A stretch of DNA of 64,000 nt from Cordilura impudica. Lineage: Eukaryota; Arthropoda; Insecta; Diptera; Scathophagidae. The stretch is from positions 140,659,429 to 140,723,428 of the forward strand of contig OY821519.1 of NCBI GenBank assembly GCA_963682025.1. Reading direction: 5' to 3'. Positions 21,703 through 32,711 of the stretch are shown piece after piece. Within the stretch, counting starts at the first letter, position 1; each line of letters opens with the position of its first letter. A model generated the notes under the pieces. That model made no database searches. It was not told where the DNA came from and saw only the letters and a program-made list of their open reading frames with translations. The position numbers and the translations under genes are program-made.

Positions 21703-22650
21703 TTAAATAAAAATGAAAAAATGAAATTGTGGAACGTAAAGTGTAGAAGGATGTCTTCAAATATAAACGTCAAAATGAAACAAGAAAAATTTTCTGAACA
21801 CCAAGGTTCGCAATCGTTATTCCAGTGGCGTAGCGAGCTTAACTCGCGCCCGGGGCACAATACCCTTTTAGCGACCCCCCCACTCGAAAACCATATAATA
21901 TTATATGTTAAATATACTCGCAAATTAATAAATAAATAAAGTCATAGGCTGAAGTTGGCTTTAAATTTGAGGCAAAAAATTTAGTTGAGAAAATAAGACT
22001 AGATTTTGATATGTGTATGATCATCTAGAATTAGTTCAAAGGATGCCTATAATTTATTTTACATATTAATAAATAAATATTTTAAAAACACGTACTTTTC
22101 AGACAATAAAAATGTATTGTATTTTCATAACGCGGGAAATTTCACTTTCTGTAGAAAGACCAACATCTCTAGCCAATTCTCCGGGCATTTTGCGGCGTCT
22201 TCTTACACGTATTGTATCAATATCCCATTTTTCTCAAAGAGATTTCGATTGCCTCTTCACAGAGCTTGTCTCGAATTTCAGATAGTGCAGTCGCTAATCA
22301 TTCAAGATCATGGAACGCTTCTCTAGAATTCATTCTAGGATCTTGTAACCTGAGCTGCACACGATCACTCCTCCGTAAGATTTCATACCAGAAATGAAAT
22401 AAAGTTATGAAATTAAAAGTTTGTATATTTTGCAACATAATTGTACCTTCACTTCTGGTGTGATTTGTAGAGGCAGTGGCCTCCGACAATTTTTCTAATA
22501 GCTCTACTATATTCTCTATCCCATTGACGATAACGCTTACCGCTTGTATTCTGGCGCTCCATCGTGTTTCAGGTTCACGTTTGACAGTTTTTGTTAAAGC
22601 ATTTTTTAATAATTCCCATCAAAACGTTTAACGTGGGAAAAAGAGATATA

Positions 22651-23061
22651 CATATCGCACCTGTACCTCTAAAGTGATTCAGCTCAAAATTTTTCAATTT
22701 TCACTTTTTGCAAGAAAACGATACACAGTGGTCATATCTATCCACTGTAAAAATCCTACATCGATTTTTCTAGTCTTTCGTAAAAAATACAGTTGTAACC
22801 CTCTTTGTGTTATAAGAGTAGCTTCTTTAGAATCCACTAAAAAGACTTATTTTGAGTTGCACCCAAAAAACTTGTTATTTTTGATAATCACGGAAAATCG
22901 CAAAGACAACTACTGTTGATACATATGTATTATTCGCAATTCCTTACAATGAAACAACTGTTTTTCAATTTTATAGTAAATATTAAAAAAACCGTTTTTT
23001 GCCTCTACTGAAAATTTGTTAATTTTGAGTTGACTCACTTTAGAGGTACAGGTGCGATATG
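22651..23061. mobile_element. MITE nested in the hAT pseudogene
   Basis: Ends CATATCGCACCTGTACCTCT and the exact complement at 23042-23061 flank 411 bp without coding potential. The inverted repeat runs about 35 bp. ATAT is common to both edges and may include the target duplication. The ends ATCG(T)CACC resemble the MITE at 26647-26881. Confidence 0.8.
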
Positions 23062-23225
23062 TTTTCAATTATTTCAAAACATGTCACAACGATTGGATCT
23101 TGTTTAGGTGCAGTAACTCCTACTAAGTTCAATGAATGGTTATCACATTACAAATAATGTTTTCTGATTTTTTTCCCATTATTCTGTTGAGGCCAGATGT
23201 GTGACCTGCCGTGATGGCAGCATTA

Positions 23226-23734
23226 AGCAGACCACACACTGTCAAGAAATCGTTTCGATCGGTCGAAATTTCGACAGATTGTCGTGTGTGTAGCGTGGTT
23301 TGCATACAAATCGAAAATTGACAAAAATTTTTGTCTTTCTTGCGATCGGTTGCGTGTGTGTGGCGTAGTTGACGATTTTCTCTTCGCATTACAAGGGTAA
23401 GTAATTCCTCATATGTTTCTGTGTTCATTCTTAGAAAATTTTTGTACACTGCAGGAGCAGATAATTCCACTTCATTTAATAAATTTATGTGCGAAAACTC
23501 ATCTCGCCTTTTTGACCACTCCTGCATCCAAACTGAGCGATATTTTTTCCTCTTCCTCTCCTCACTTCTTCTTTCACATAAATAAATACCATATATGGCT
23601 ATTATTTTCTTTCCGCGTTCCATCTTCACTTGCCGGCGAACAACGTGCAATTAAAACTGTCAACCGATCGACAAGTGTGTGGCAAAACGACTTTCGACCG
23701 ATCGAAACGATTTGTTGACAGTGTGTGGTCTGCT
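23226..23734 (-). mobile_element. Harbinger deletion derivative nested in the hAT
   Basis: This 509-bp element has long inverted ends beginning AGCAGACCACACACTGTCAA and an exact TTA duplication (23223-23225 and 23735-23737). Inside, the minus strand encodes the N-terminus of a PIF/Harbinger transposase (from Met 23623: KYRSVWMQEWSKRRDEFSHI, then LLNEVELSAPAVYKNFLRMN and TETYEELLTLV). The DDE domain is deleted, so it depends on a transposase elsewhere. It interrupts the hAT reading frame between YDKA and AAITAG. Confidence 0.88.
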
Positions 23735-25545
23735 TTATCGTAACATTGTGATCTGCAGTTTGTTAATGAAATTTCATCGGAATTTAATTTCTCTAAAATT
23801 GTATTTTCGATCGAAGCTGCATCTTTAGCATGTATTTCAATAAAACCCAAAAAAGATTATTTGATGGAAACTTTTTTATTGGACATTTGTTGTCGGTGAG
23901 AGATATCAAACAAAAGTCCACAATATTTATTTCTTTTGATATCGTTTATTAGTTGATTTCGAATTGTAGATGCCAGAAGATGAATGATTTCATTTTGAAT
24001 CTGAGGTGAAAAATATGAGACAGTTTTTGGAGTTTCTGTGGATGTTTAAAATGATTTGCTAATAGCGGATGAAACTGAGCTACAAGTCTACGTAAAGATC
24101 ATAGGTTTCCTACCTTTGTGCTACCTTGAAATGCTAGTTTTTTAATATGGCCATGTAGAGGAAGATTTCTTATAATTAAATACCTCATGCAAGCTAATAT
24201 TCTTTGCAATATATTTCGCCACCGTTCTTTTTCGGACTGAATGTTCGCTTCTAATTAAACATAAATTCCAGTTCTACTTATTAATCTTCGTTCTGTTTCT
24301 TTCCAAGGCGTAAGTGATTTTCGGTGATTTCGACTTCTTTCATGGCTAATCAATTTATCTCTTTTCTTCCATTTATTAAAAGCAGCAGATGTTACGAAAG
24401 ATGATTGTGTAGCGGAATTTGATGTATTAAGCAGTAAGCAACAAAAGCAGTACGCTGCATTATTTTTTGGTGAATATAATAACCAAGATCGGTTAACTTC
24501 AGTTCATTCCTCTTCATTACCGACCCGTTGAGTAAACCAAGATTTCGGCGTTAGACGGTTAGTTGATGTTGTTGCTGCGCTTAAACTGGATTCGTTTTGA
24601 AATGTACAAGATCCACGAATAATCATTTCTTTTCGAAGTTGGTTCGATATTATTGGAAGATTGTTGCTAAATTTCTGTGTTTCTGTTGTATTTTCTTGGT
24701 TTTTTATTAGATGTGAACATGGATTTATCATTTCTGATGTGCTTGGGCCACCTTCTTCAGAGTGTTATATTTGCTGGGTTTTGTTATTAGTACATAAAAG
24801 TTTAGCAGCAGTAGGTGTAGAATCTGAATCTGGTTCTGGCTCTGAATCTTCATCCTTTTTGTCTTCTGGATTTCCTTTTTGCGATTTTTTCCTAAGTAAG
24901 ATTCCATTATTACTCTAGATTTCAGAGCTTCTTTTTTTTGCTGTAGTTTTTTTTCTGATTTTGGGAACCGATTAGTTTTTTTCCTGGCGTTGACATGGTC
25001 AAAATATGAAATAAGTCGAGTAGATGTAGTAAGTAATCTTATTTGTTTTATTACTTACCAAGAATGCCTTGAACTTGAAATATACAGTATAATTTATGCT
25101 ATCATTAAACTTATAACATATAAGATTTAATATTTAATAACATTTCAATTTTATTCTAAACAGAGCGCGATGACAAGGACGCAAAACTGAAAAATACACG
25201 CAAAAAATAACTTAAACGTTAATTTTTCGGGTATTTCTCTAATTTGTTGCGGACTTCTAGAACCTCTTATTGTTATCGTTTTAAAATAACAAGCGTAAGC
25301 TACATTGCGTTGAATGAAATAAAAATAAATAGTGTTCTGAAAGAAAGAAGTACACTGTTCACTGCAAATATTTATAACATATTATTTTATCAGACCAATC
25401 CGGCAATTTTTTGTTTTGCGGACCATTTGGCGCCCCTTTGCATGATGCCCCTTGCCCCTCCCCCCTTCCTCGCTGCGCCACTGTGTGATTCAGAGAACGA
25501 ACCAAGTGGTTCATTTTACCGTCTGAACATGTTATAACATCATGA

Positions 25546-26300
25546 AAATTTACTGTCAACTGTGTTTATTTCACCATTCACGACACCAGCATGGTTGTGT
25601 AATCACAAAAATATCACTCATTTTGATTTTGCACAGACAGCTCGTACTATCACACAACAAGCCCATACACGACATAACAAGTGATTGTGCATGCTGGCAA
25701 AAAAATATATTAAATCAGTTCTTGCTATAAATTACAAATTTCGCTTTATATTTTATTAAAAACAATATTAAAATTATTAAAAACATTTAGTGAAGTATGT
25801 TAAAATGTTGCAATACAAAAAAATAATAAAAGAGCAGAAAAACGTAAACATGAGGTGTGCAGTGGGCCAAGAATGAAAAAATGCAAGCAAAGCTATAGGA
25901 AAAAAGTGATTGTGCGAAAAACTAACATTTTTGGTGTTTTTAATGAAATGATTATATCTTTTACTATAGCTGTATCTTTTTTAAATTTAGATATAGACTT
26001 CGGTCATATATTCCCGGGTATAACGAAGGCATTTTAAGTACAAATGTCGAGGGTGACACGACTCCAGATTTAGATATACATAATTCTTTAAATGGTATAT
26101 ATCAAAATACAATTTGAAATAATTCAGTGTTTAATTCTCCTTGTGGTTTCTTCAGGTACTAAATGTATTAGTCCTAGCATCCGAGAAGATGTATTACAAT
26201 CAGAAAATAATGAAAATGAGTTAGAAACCTACAGTATGACGGTTTGGAGAATTTGGACGGATATATTTGTGACAGATAAAAAAAAAAAATCAATGTGAGT
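25546..26300. other. AT-rich DNA with a short ACGACACCAGCATG repeat
   Basis: ACGACACCAGCATG at about 25579 recurs at 29167. The open frame at 25855-26037 has no recognised domain. Confidence 0.35.
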
Positions 26301-26307
26301 CCGCTCA

Positions 26308-26400
26308 AATGTATTTCAGAAAACATCAAATGTATTTCAGAAAGTATCAAATGTATTTCAGAAAATGTCAATTGAATTTCAGAACATATCTATTGAAATT
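26308..26400 (-). repeat. 21-bp minisatellite, short inverted block
   Basis: About five units of AAATGTATTTCAGAAAACATC and variants. This is the reverse complement of the array at 26940-27292. Confidence 0.75.
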
Positions 26401-26646
26401 CAGAATTAAAAACTAGTTTACCCTACAATACCGAAAAGTTATTATTGTTTCTATTAGTGTTTTTTGGAGTCGCAGAAAATGTTTCGCAATATTTGGACTT
26501 ATTTGTTATGCACTGGTAAATAAACTATCAAGGGCGGCCTTTTAATCGAAAGAAGGACTTCATTTGTTAATCAGCTACAATATAAACACCAGGATAGAAT
26601 TTTAACCGATTTTGAAGTCATCATTTCGAAAAAAAAACACGTTTAT

Positions 26647-26881
26647 ATCGTCACCTAAAATGCAAAAGGCCGTAAATAACAAAAAGTTACGACCTTTTCC
26701 TTAAAAACTACTATTTTACCATTAATTTGTTTTCATAAATAAAAACCCACCTTTATTTTTCAGCTTGATTCTAAAATCTGGGTATTAAGATTAAAGTAGT
26801 TTTTGTTTTATGATGTTTTTTGCTTCTCCTGAAAAAACAATAAAAATATTAGTTACGGCCTTTTGCATTTTAGGTGACGAT
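26647..26881. mobile_element. Short MITE between the minisatellite blocks
   Basis: Inverted ends ATCGTCACCTAAAATGCAAA and its complement (26862-26881) enclose about 235 bp. The inverted repeat continues through AGGCCGTAA. It is non-coding. Confidence 0.8.
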
Positions 26882-26939
26882 ATGTAGTTTTCAAGAAATA
26901 TTACAAACCCAGTGTAATACTTTTATATAGCGTTCTGAC

Positions 26940-27292
26940 TAATTTTCTGAGAGTCATGTTTTCTGAAGTAAATTTAATAATTTATGAAATACATTTGATG
27001 TTTTCTGACATACATTTGATATTTCCTGAAATACATTTGAAAATTTCAGAAATACATTTTATAATTTCTGAAATACATTTGATGTTTTCTGAAATACATT
27101 AGATAATTGCTGAAATACATTTGATGTTTTCTGATATACATTTAAAATTTTCTGAAATACATTTAATAGTTTCTGAAACACATTTGATAATTTCTGAAAT
27201 ACATTTGATGTTTTCTGAAATACAGTTGATATTTTCTGAAATACATTTGATAATTGCTGAAATACATTTGATAATTTCGGAAACACATTTGA
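26940..27292 (+). repeat. 21-bp minisatellite array
   Basis: About 16 units of GAAATACATTTGATGTTTTCT with variation in the last third. As 21 is divisible by three, both strands stay open and give seven-residue repeats (SEIHLMF-like on plus, FQKTSNV-like on minus). No codon or composition evidence says either is translated. Confidence 0.85.
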
Positions 27293-27403
27293 ATTATTAT
27301 AATTATTTGGTCAATTGTAGTTTCTTGAAGTTAAATTTTTATTAAGCTAATTAGACCTGATATTGTTGTGTAATTAAAAAGGCATTCTTTTATTACAAAT
27401 TTT

Positions 27404-27445
27404 CCCGACGTTTCGTAGATTTTTGTCTAGTTCTTCAGGGGTTGT
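27404..27445 (-). ncRNA. Candidate hammerhead ribozyme core in the Penelope 3' region
   Basis: The minus strand reads CCC, CTGAAGA, AC, TAGA, loop, TCTA, C, GAAAC, GTC, GGG. This fits stem I (CCC/GGG), the CUGANGA box, a 4-bp stem II, the GAAA box, an AC/GU stem III and cleavage after GUC. Hammerheads with minimal stem III are reported in Penelope-like elements. An extra AC next to stem II and a stem III without loop weaken it, and activity might need a dimer. Confidence 0.45.
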
Positions 27446-27962
27446 CTATTTATTAATATAAAAACAAAAATTTTATATAATTACAATGTTTTAGTATTCC
27501 AAGTAATTAATCTTAACATACAATGTATATTTGCAGTAATCTATATTATTTACATATAACAACAGTAACATAAAATATAAAAACACAAAAAGACGCAAAA
27601 ACATTTAAACATATCTTATTACTTCACACCACTGTTTCATTTGCAAGTTTGTAGCTAACGATTATATTATTTGTGTCCTCTTTCAGATTCATAGTTTTGT
27701 TTATTTTTTGTTGTATACGTAGTCTTTCTAAAGCGTATCGTTTCTTTTCTATATTTTCTCTGTCAAATATCTTAATTTTGTCAAAGTCAGCTATGTGACC
27801 TGTGTTTATTATATGCTGTGACAATGCTGTTGTTTCATTCATTTTTGTTATGTCTGTCTTATGTTCGCCCATTCTCGTTGCTAGTGATCTCTTTGTTGTA
27901 CCTATGTAAATTTTCTCACAGCTTTGATTGTTATTTCCTTAACGTAAGCAACATTGCTTTGT

Positions 27963-28427
27963 CCGAGTTCACACGAGGCAACTTTTGTTGCGCAATTCTT
28001 TGAGTTTGTAGGAGAGAGGGGAAAGAAGAGCGGTATTTGGTACGGAGTTGCTTGTACTCGGCAACTCGTTTTGTTGTGCCATTCGTAATAATAAACATGA
28101 AGTTAACTGCAGCTAATTATTTGACATTTCTTTTTATTCTTTGCTTCGCTGTGAAAAATTATTATTATTTCATTTATTTTATTATTTTTTTATTATTTAA
28201 TTTTTTCTTTGACTTCCATTTTTTCACACAAATAGATTTTTCACTTTGGACCAATAATAAATTCTTTCTACACAAGCTAATAAAGTGAACTGTCAAAAAT
28301 GAAAGAATTTGAAAGCAAAAGAAAACGAAAAGTTGCGGCAATAAATTTCTCCGTGTGAACAATAAGGCAACTTTAAAAGAGAATTGAAAAAAAGTTGCCC
28401 AACAAAAATTGCTTTGTGTGAACCTAG
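27963..28427. mobile_element. MITE, GTTCACACRAGGCAA family, copy 1
   Basis: A 465-bp element with inverted ends GAGTTCACACGAGGCAACTT and AAAATTGCTTTGTGTGAACC, flanked by an exact 5-bp duplication TTTGT (27958-27962 and 28428-28432). It interrupts the Penelope frame. Confidence 0.85.
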
Positions 28428-28492
28428 TTTGTTGTTCTTTTGCAATGGGCGCCTAAATTTAAGAGAATATTGAATTCAGTGTTTTATTTAGT

Positions 28493-28975
28493 CTGAGTTC
28501 ACACAAGGCAATTTTTGTTGCGTAATTCTTGAGTTTGTAGATGTTTGCGGTGAGGGGAATAAAAAGGGAAAAAGAATTGCCGGTTCTCGGCTATTTCAAG
28601 CAATTCTCTCATTCGCTTTTTTTTTTTTTGTTGAATATTTGACATTTCTTTTCATTCGGTGTTTCGCTTCTTGGTGTGAATAATTCGTAATTATTGTTTA
28701 CTTTATTAAAATGGCCTTTAAATGGAATCGGGACTTAATTTTTTTCTTTTGAATTCATTTTTCAACAAAACCAATTAAATTAATTTATGTATGTATGTAT
28801 TTAATTTTATTATTGTTCTTTACGACTAGAGCACAAATGTCAAATTATAAGAAAATCAAAACAAAACAAAACAGTAAAATTGCCGAAGAAATTGTCGTGT
28901 GTGGACATAAAAGCAATTTCAAAAGAGAATTGCCAAAAAGTTGCGCAATAAAAATTGCCTTGTGTGACCCCCGAC
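28493..28975. mobile_element. MITE, GTTCACACRAGGCAA family, copy 2
   Basis: A 483-bp relative of copy 1 with ends GAGTTCACACAAGGCAATTT and AAAATTGCCTTGTGTGACC and an exact 5-bp duplication TTAGT (28488-28492 and 28976-28980). It is also inserted in the Penelope frame, 65 bp away. Confidence 0.85.
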
Positions 28976-29158
28976 TTAGTTTGTATGCAAAACATATGTT
29001 CTCTGTTTCTGCTGTTGTTTTTATGTTTTTTCTATCAGTTAGTCCAGGGATGTATTTTACACTGCAGAATTTTTTATCTTCATTCGAGTTATTGTTTTTA
29101 TTGTGGTTGGTGTTATTATATTTAAAATCTTGTTGTATGTTCTCTATTAATTTATGGG

Positions 29159-29529
29159 GCCCATACACGACACCAGCATGCTGGTACAATCAAGTGATAG
29201 TACAATCAAGATCGAAGTACAATCAAGATCGAAGTACACACCACACCAGCATGCTGGTACAATCATTATTTCTTTCCAAGTAGCGTGTTGAAAACATCGA
29301 TACGGATAGTGACCTTAAAAATTTTTTTGTTTTTTTTTTTAATTTATAAACTAAATACATATCTTATTATTATATCTTATTCAGTTCGAATCTAACTCTC
29401 TTTACGAACGGTTGTGTAAAAAATCAAAGCGCTTAGAGTACAACTATTAAAATTAAAAACAAGTGTATATTTTTGTTTTTGCAATTGCCTATTCTTGATC
29501 TCATTTGAACTCACGTGGTAGACAATCCA
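29159..29529. other. Short repeat plus AT-rich DNA before LINE J1
   Basis: ACCAGCATGCTGGTACAATCA occurs as near-identical palindromic units at about 29172 and 29252. Two direct copies of AGTACAATCAAGATCGA lie between. The rest may be J1 leader. Confidence 0.4.
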
Positions 29530-29556
29530 GCTTAAAACAGGAATAAAAATTTTGCG

Positions 29557-30683
29557 ATGGCCCGAGGGGCCAAATCTTCATCAAAAAGAAAACTTGTGAA
29601 TAATATGACAAAACTTCCTCCGGGTTTTGTTAACCCGAACATGGCGTCAACTTCAAGCAACAGATTTAGCCTGCTTGCTGGCCTCAATGATATGGACGTA
29701 ACTCCCGTATCAAATATTAACGATGTTAAGGAACACAAACCTCCACCCATTGTTGTAGAAGCTAACGCTTCATTTACAGAAATACAAAAGCTGCTTGGTA
29801 AGGATTGCATTTTCAAACGTACTTCAATTGGTACCAAAATTTTTGCTGCTAGTAATAAAATGTACGAATGCTACAAGCAAATACTTGAAGAGAATAAGAT
29901 GGAGTTTCATTCTTATGGCTCCAAAGAAAATAGGTTATACACCACCTTTTTACACGGTTTACCCCGCATAAGCTCTGAGGAAATCTCCAAGGAGCTAAAA
30001 AACTACAACCTATCCCCCTCTTCCGTAACTGAAATAGTCACCAAATTCAGTTCAAACAATAATGCAGTTTATAAAGTTCAATTTGTTCGTAAAAATTTTA
30101 ATCCAACTGCTTTAAAAAATGTACGAACAATTTTATAATTTCTTGGAAAAAATACAAATCGAAATCCAAAAACAAACCAACTCAATGCTGGAACTGCTTG
30201 ATGTATGGCCATGGCGGTGAACATTGCCATCGAAGTGCTGCATGTATTATATGTGCAGAACAACATCATACAAGTGTGTGTCCGTTTAACACAAATGAAA
30301 AAAGGCCAGCTGTTTTTACATGCTTTAATTGCAAAAAACAAGGAAAAGAGAGAACTGATCACTCTGCAAACGATATCAACTGTCCGTTACGTTCTCTCTA
30401 TTTGGAAACTAGAACAAGAGTTACTTCTAAAAGTCCGAATAAAAGCAGACAACTACAAAATAACTCATTTCAATTTAATGTGGGAGATTTTCCTAATTTA
30501 AGAAACAACAACACAAATTGTAACAATAACATCAATAATAACAGCAAAGCTACATATGCTAATCAGCTGAAAACAAACAACGATTTATTTAGCATTGATG
30601 AGCTTTTTGATATTTTCACTACAGCTATGGATGATTTGCATAGGTGCACTTCAAAAGTACAACAAATCAAAGTTGTAATGTAA
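29557..30683 (+). pseudogene. J1 ORF1: gag-like protein with zinc knuckles
   Basis: The first 193 codons hold a basic N-terminus, then the gag core (TEIQKLLGKDCIFKRTSIGT, YTTFLHGLPRISSEEISKEL). A single frameshift near 30130-30143 separates this from WKKYKSKSKNKPTQCWNCLM. Three CCHC-type knuckles follow (CWNCLMYGHGGEHC, CIICAEQHHTSVC, CFNCKKQG). The tail is Asn-rich. Normal jockey-type gags have this order, binding RNA in ribonucleoprotein particles. No other disabling change is obvious. Confidence 0.82.
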
Positions 30684-30699
30684 ATAGTAAAATACGCCC

Positions 30700-32711
30700 A
30701 TGGATTATACTAATAATTTAAACGAATTCAAAATGCTTCACTTGAATGCTAATGGCATTTCAAACTTTTCTAAATTAAAACAATTTGAAATACTAATTGA
30801 AAGAGAAAATATTAAAATAGCGTCTTTGAATGAAACATTTTTTTCAGAAAATCATAGACCCTATTTTAAAAATTATTATTTATAGAATAATAAAATCACG
30901 TTAAATTCGGATATATACAATACCAAGGTAGTAATTGATCAGGAAATACAAAAATTTATAAATGTAGTCTTCGAAGCAAGGGATGCGTCTACACCTAAAA
31001 TAACCCAACAAAATAATTACACATTACCAGAAAGTACTGTGAAATATATTAAACTAAGAAGAAGCTTTAAAAGAAAAAGCCAACGATCTTCAAATATAGC
31101 CGAGCAAACTTTTTATAATCAATGTACTAAGTTTCTAAGCAACATGATTGATAAAAGTATTAATTCGGAACGCAATAAGAAATGGTGTCAATTATTATCC
31201 AATTTAAAACCAGGTGATAAATCATTTTGGAGAATAAGCAGGAACTTGCGAGGAAAAGGAAAAAATCAAATCTCTCACCTTGAGGTTGGAAATACAAGGA
31301 TAACATCTGATAAGGACAAGGCTGAAGTCCTGGCAAATACATTTGTCAAAGCAAAATATCCTCACTTCGAATTACAACCACTCAGCGGATATAGTAATGA
31401 ATACAACAGTAAATAATTTTAAGAAGGAAATTCCCAGTTCTGAGTCAGCAATTTATACATCTCTAGAAGAAGTAATGAATATTGTCTCATTAATAAAACC
31501 CTCAAAATCTCCTGGTTTTGACAATGTTCCCAACCTGCTCTTAAAGAAACTACCACTCAAAGCTGTAAAATTACTGGTTATAATATTTAACAGCTGCATC
31601 AAACTCAACTATTTCCCAAACCATTTCAAAAACGCTAAGGTTATAGCTATCAACAAACCTAGTAAGCCAAAAAATAACCCAAATAGCTATAGACCTATTA
31701 GTTTATTAAGTAACTTAGGTAAAATATTTGAAAAAATACTACATTCTCGTCTTAGTGAATTTGTAACGACCAATTCTATTGTTGCTAAAGAACAATTTGG
31801 ATTTAAAAAAGGGCATAGCACTACTCACCAATTAAACAGAATTAAAAATCAAATAATCACAAATAAAAACAATAAACGTTCAACGGGTCTAATATTGTTA
31901 GATATTGAAAAAGCCTTTGACACCGTTTGGCATAATGGCCTAGTATTTAAACTTCTTGATGCAAATATACCAAAATATTTATGCAAACTTATTTCAGATT
32001 TCATTCACGGCAGAAGCTTTAAAGTTGCGATTAATAATGAAACATCATCTCCAAAAACCATTACCACAGGGTTACCTCAAGGATCAGTCTTGTCGCCATT
32101 GCTTTACTCGATATATACATACATCCGATTTCAAAGTCCCGAAATATATGAAAATTGCTTACTACGCAGATGATACTGCGTTAATTTCTTCAAACAAACT
32201 TACAAGTGCACTCCTGAAGAAAATGGAAAAGGGACTTGTAAATTGCAGTAAATATTTTCACAAATGGAAAATCAAAATTAATCCAAACAAGACCCAAGCA
32301 ATTATTTTTCCGTTCAACAAATCTCCCAAAAGATTGCCAAGACGGCATCTTCATATTGGAAATAATACCATAAATGTAGTTAATCATGTCAAATATCTCG
32401 GAGTTGTCTTGGACAAAAAGCTTACTTTTAAACAACATATTATGGCTACGTGCCAAAAAGCTATAAAATCATTTAAAGCATTATGGCCACTTCTAAATAG
32501 AAGGTCATTTCTAAACCCCAAAAACAAAAATCTCCTATTCAAAAGTGTTATAAGGCCAATATTAACATACGCGTGTCCTATTTGGAGTGACACTGCCAAC
32601 TGCCACCTTAAACGCTTACAAATTATACAAAACAAATGCCTTAAAATGATAAATAAAAAGCCCTGGAGGTATCCTACAAATCTTCTTCATGAAGAAACAG
32701 GTTATGAAAAA
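30700..32711 (+). pseudogene. J1 ORF2: endonuclease-RT, deleted and frameshifted
   Basis: It begins MDYTNNLNEFKMLHLNANGI, the endonuclease start, but after about 61 codons meets a TAG (30883-30885), beyond which most of the endonuclease is missing in frame. A 1-nt frameshift near 31340 precedes the RT (KSPGFDNVP, LLDIEKAFDTVWH, GLPQGSVLSPLLYS). An extra 4 bp in ATATATACATACATCC (about 32118), compared with the J2 copy, shifts the frame just before YYADDTALIS. The frame then reads to TGYEK and runs into element B1. The true last codons lie at 50854-50949. Confidence 0.88.

Larger units (their letters stand above)
22130..24996 (-). pseudogene. ZMYM1-like hAT transposase pseudogene
   Basis: It begins MSTPGKK at 24996 with basic then acidic low-complexity sequence. 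The TTF-type zinc-finger region follows: WFTQRVGNEEE, stop, then SWLLYSPKNNAAYCFCCLLL. The DUF4371 region has IQNEIIHLLASTIRNQLIND and YCGLLFDISHRQQMS. Further on, SLTNCRSQCYDKA is separated by the Harbinger insertion from AAITAGHTSGLNRIM. The later part (REPETRWSARIQAVS, WYEILRRSDRVQLRLQDPRM) is again interrupted by stops. Several nonsense and frameshift changes make it dead. The family is a domesticable hAT lineage related to vertebrate ZMYM1-like proteins. Confidence 0.85.
21823..25483. mobile_element. hAT transposon (ZMYM/TTF-finger type)
   Basis: The inverted ends are CAGTGGCGTAGCGAG and CTCGCTGCGCCACTG. Flanking octamers CGTTATTC and TGTGATTC agree at 5 of 8 positions; uninterrupted family G has CATGATTC there, consistent with an old 8-bp hAT duplication. 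The element carries a minus-strand transposase pseudogene and two later insertions (22651-23061 and 23226-23734). Confidence 0.85.
20200..25545 (+). mobile_element. Family G repeat, split into three by two transposons
   Basis: Pieces at 20200-20256, 21707-21822 and 25484-25545 are collinear with uninterrupted copies at 54176-54385 and 58003-58113 (shared AAACGTAAAGTGTA, ATAAACGTCAAAATGAAAC, CCAAGGTTC, CGTCTGAACATG). The first gap is a piggyBac flanked by TTAA, the second a hAT flanked by an imperfect 8-bp duplication. G has no coding capacity. Confidence 0.8.
27350..29158 (-). mobile_element. Penelope-like element, 5' truncated, with two nested MITEs
   Basis: On the minus strand the element runs from 29158 to a 3' non-coding region ending near 27350. 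It keeps the end of the reverse transcriptase and the whole GIY-YIG endonuclease, and its 3' part contains ACGAAACGTCGGG, a motif typical of Penelope terminal repeats. MITEs at 27963-28427 and 28493-28975 interrupt it. At 29158 it is cut by another short repeat. Confidence 0.8.
27624..29158 (-). pseudogene. Penelope-like polyprotein: RT end and GIY-YIG endonuclease
   Basis: From the 5' side the frame reads HKLIENIQQDF, KFCSVKYIPGLTDR, NICFAYK (MITE), LNSIFS, KEQQSNVAY (MITE overlaps here), a frame disturbance, then NNQSCEKIYIGTTKRSLATR, MGEHKTDITKMNETTALSQH, IINTGHIADFDKIKI and DRENIEKKRYALERLRIQ. IYIG with the following R, H and E residues is the GIY-YIG endonuclease pattern. The N-terminal RT core with its YxDD box is absent. 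Two MITEs and at least one frameshift and stop make it non-functional. The endonuclease part itself (27624-27872) is still open. Confidence 0.82.
29530..32711 (+). mobile_element. Jockey-like LINE J1, 5' part
   Basis: It contains a gag-like ORF1 and most of ORF2, both decayed. At 32711 it stops inside the ORF2 C-terminus where family B element B1 begins. Its missing 3' end is at 50854-51240. The second copy at 62348-64000 shows the uninterrupted sequence (GGTTATGAAAAAATTATCG) at this point. Confidence 0.88.

Noticed and set aside
26308..27292. Repeat protein encoded by the 21-bp array
   Set aside because: Openness on both strands follows from a unit length divisible by three without stops; no start context, promoter or conserved domain.
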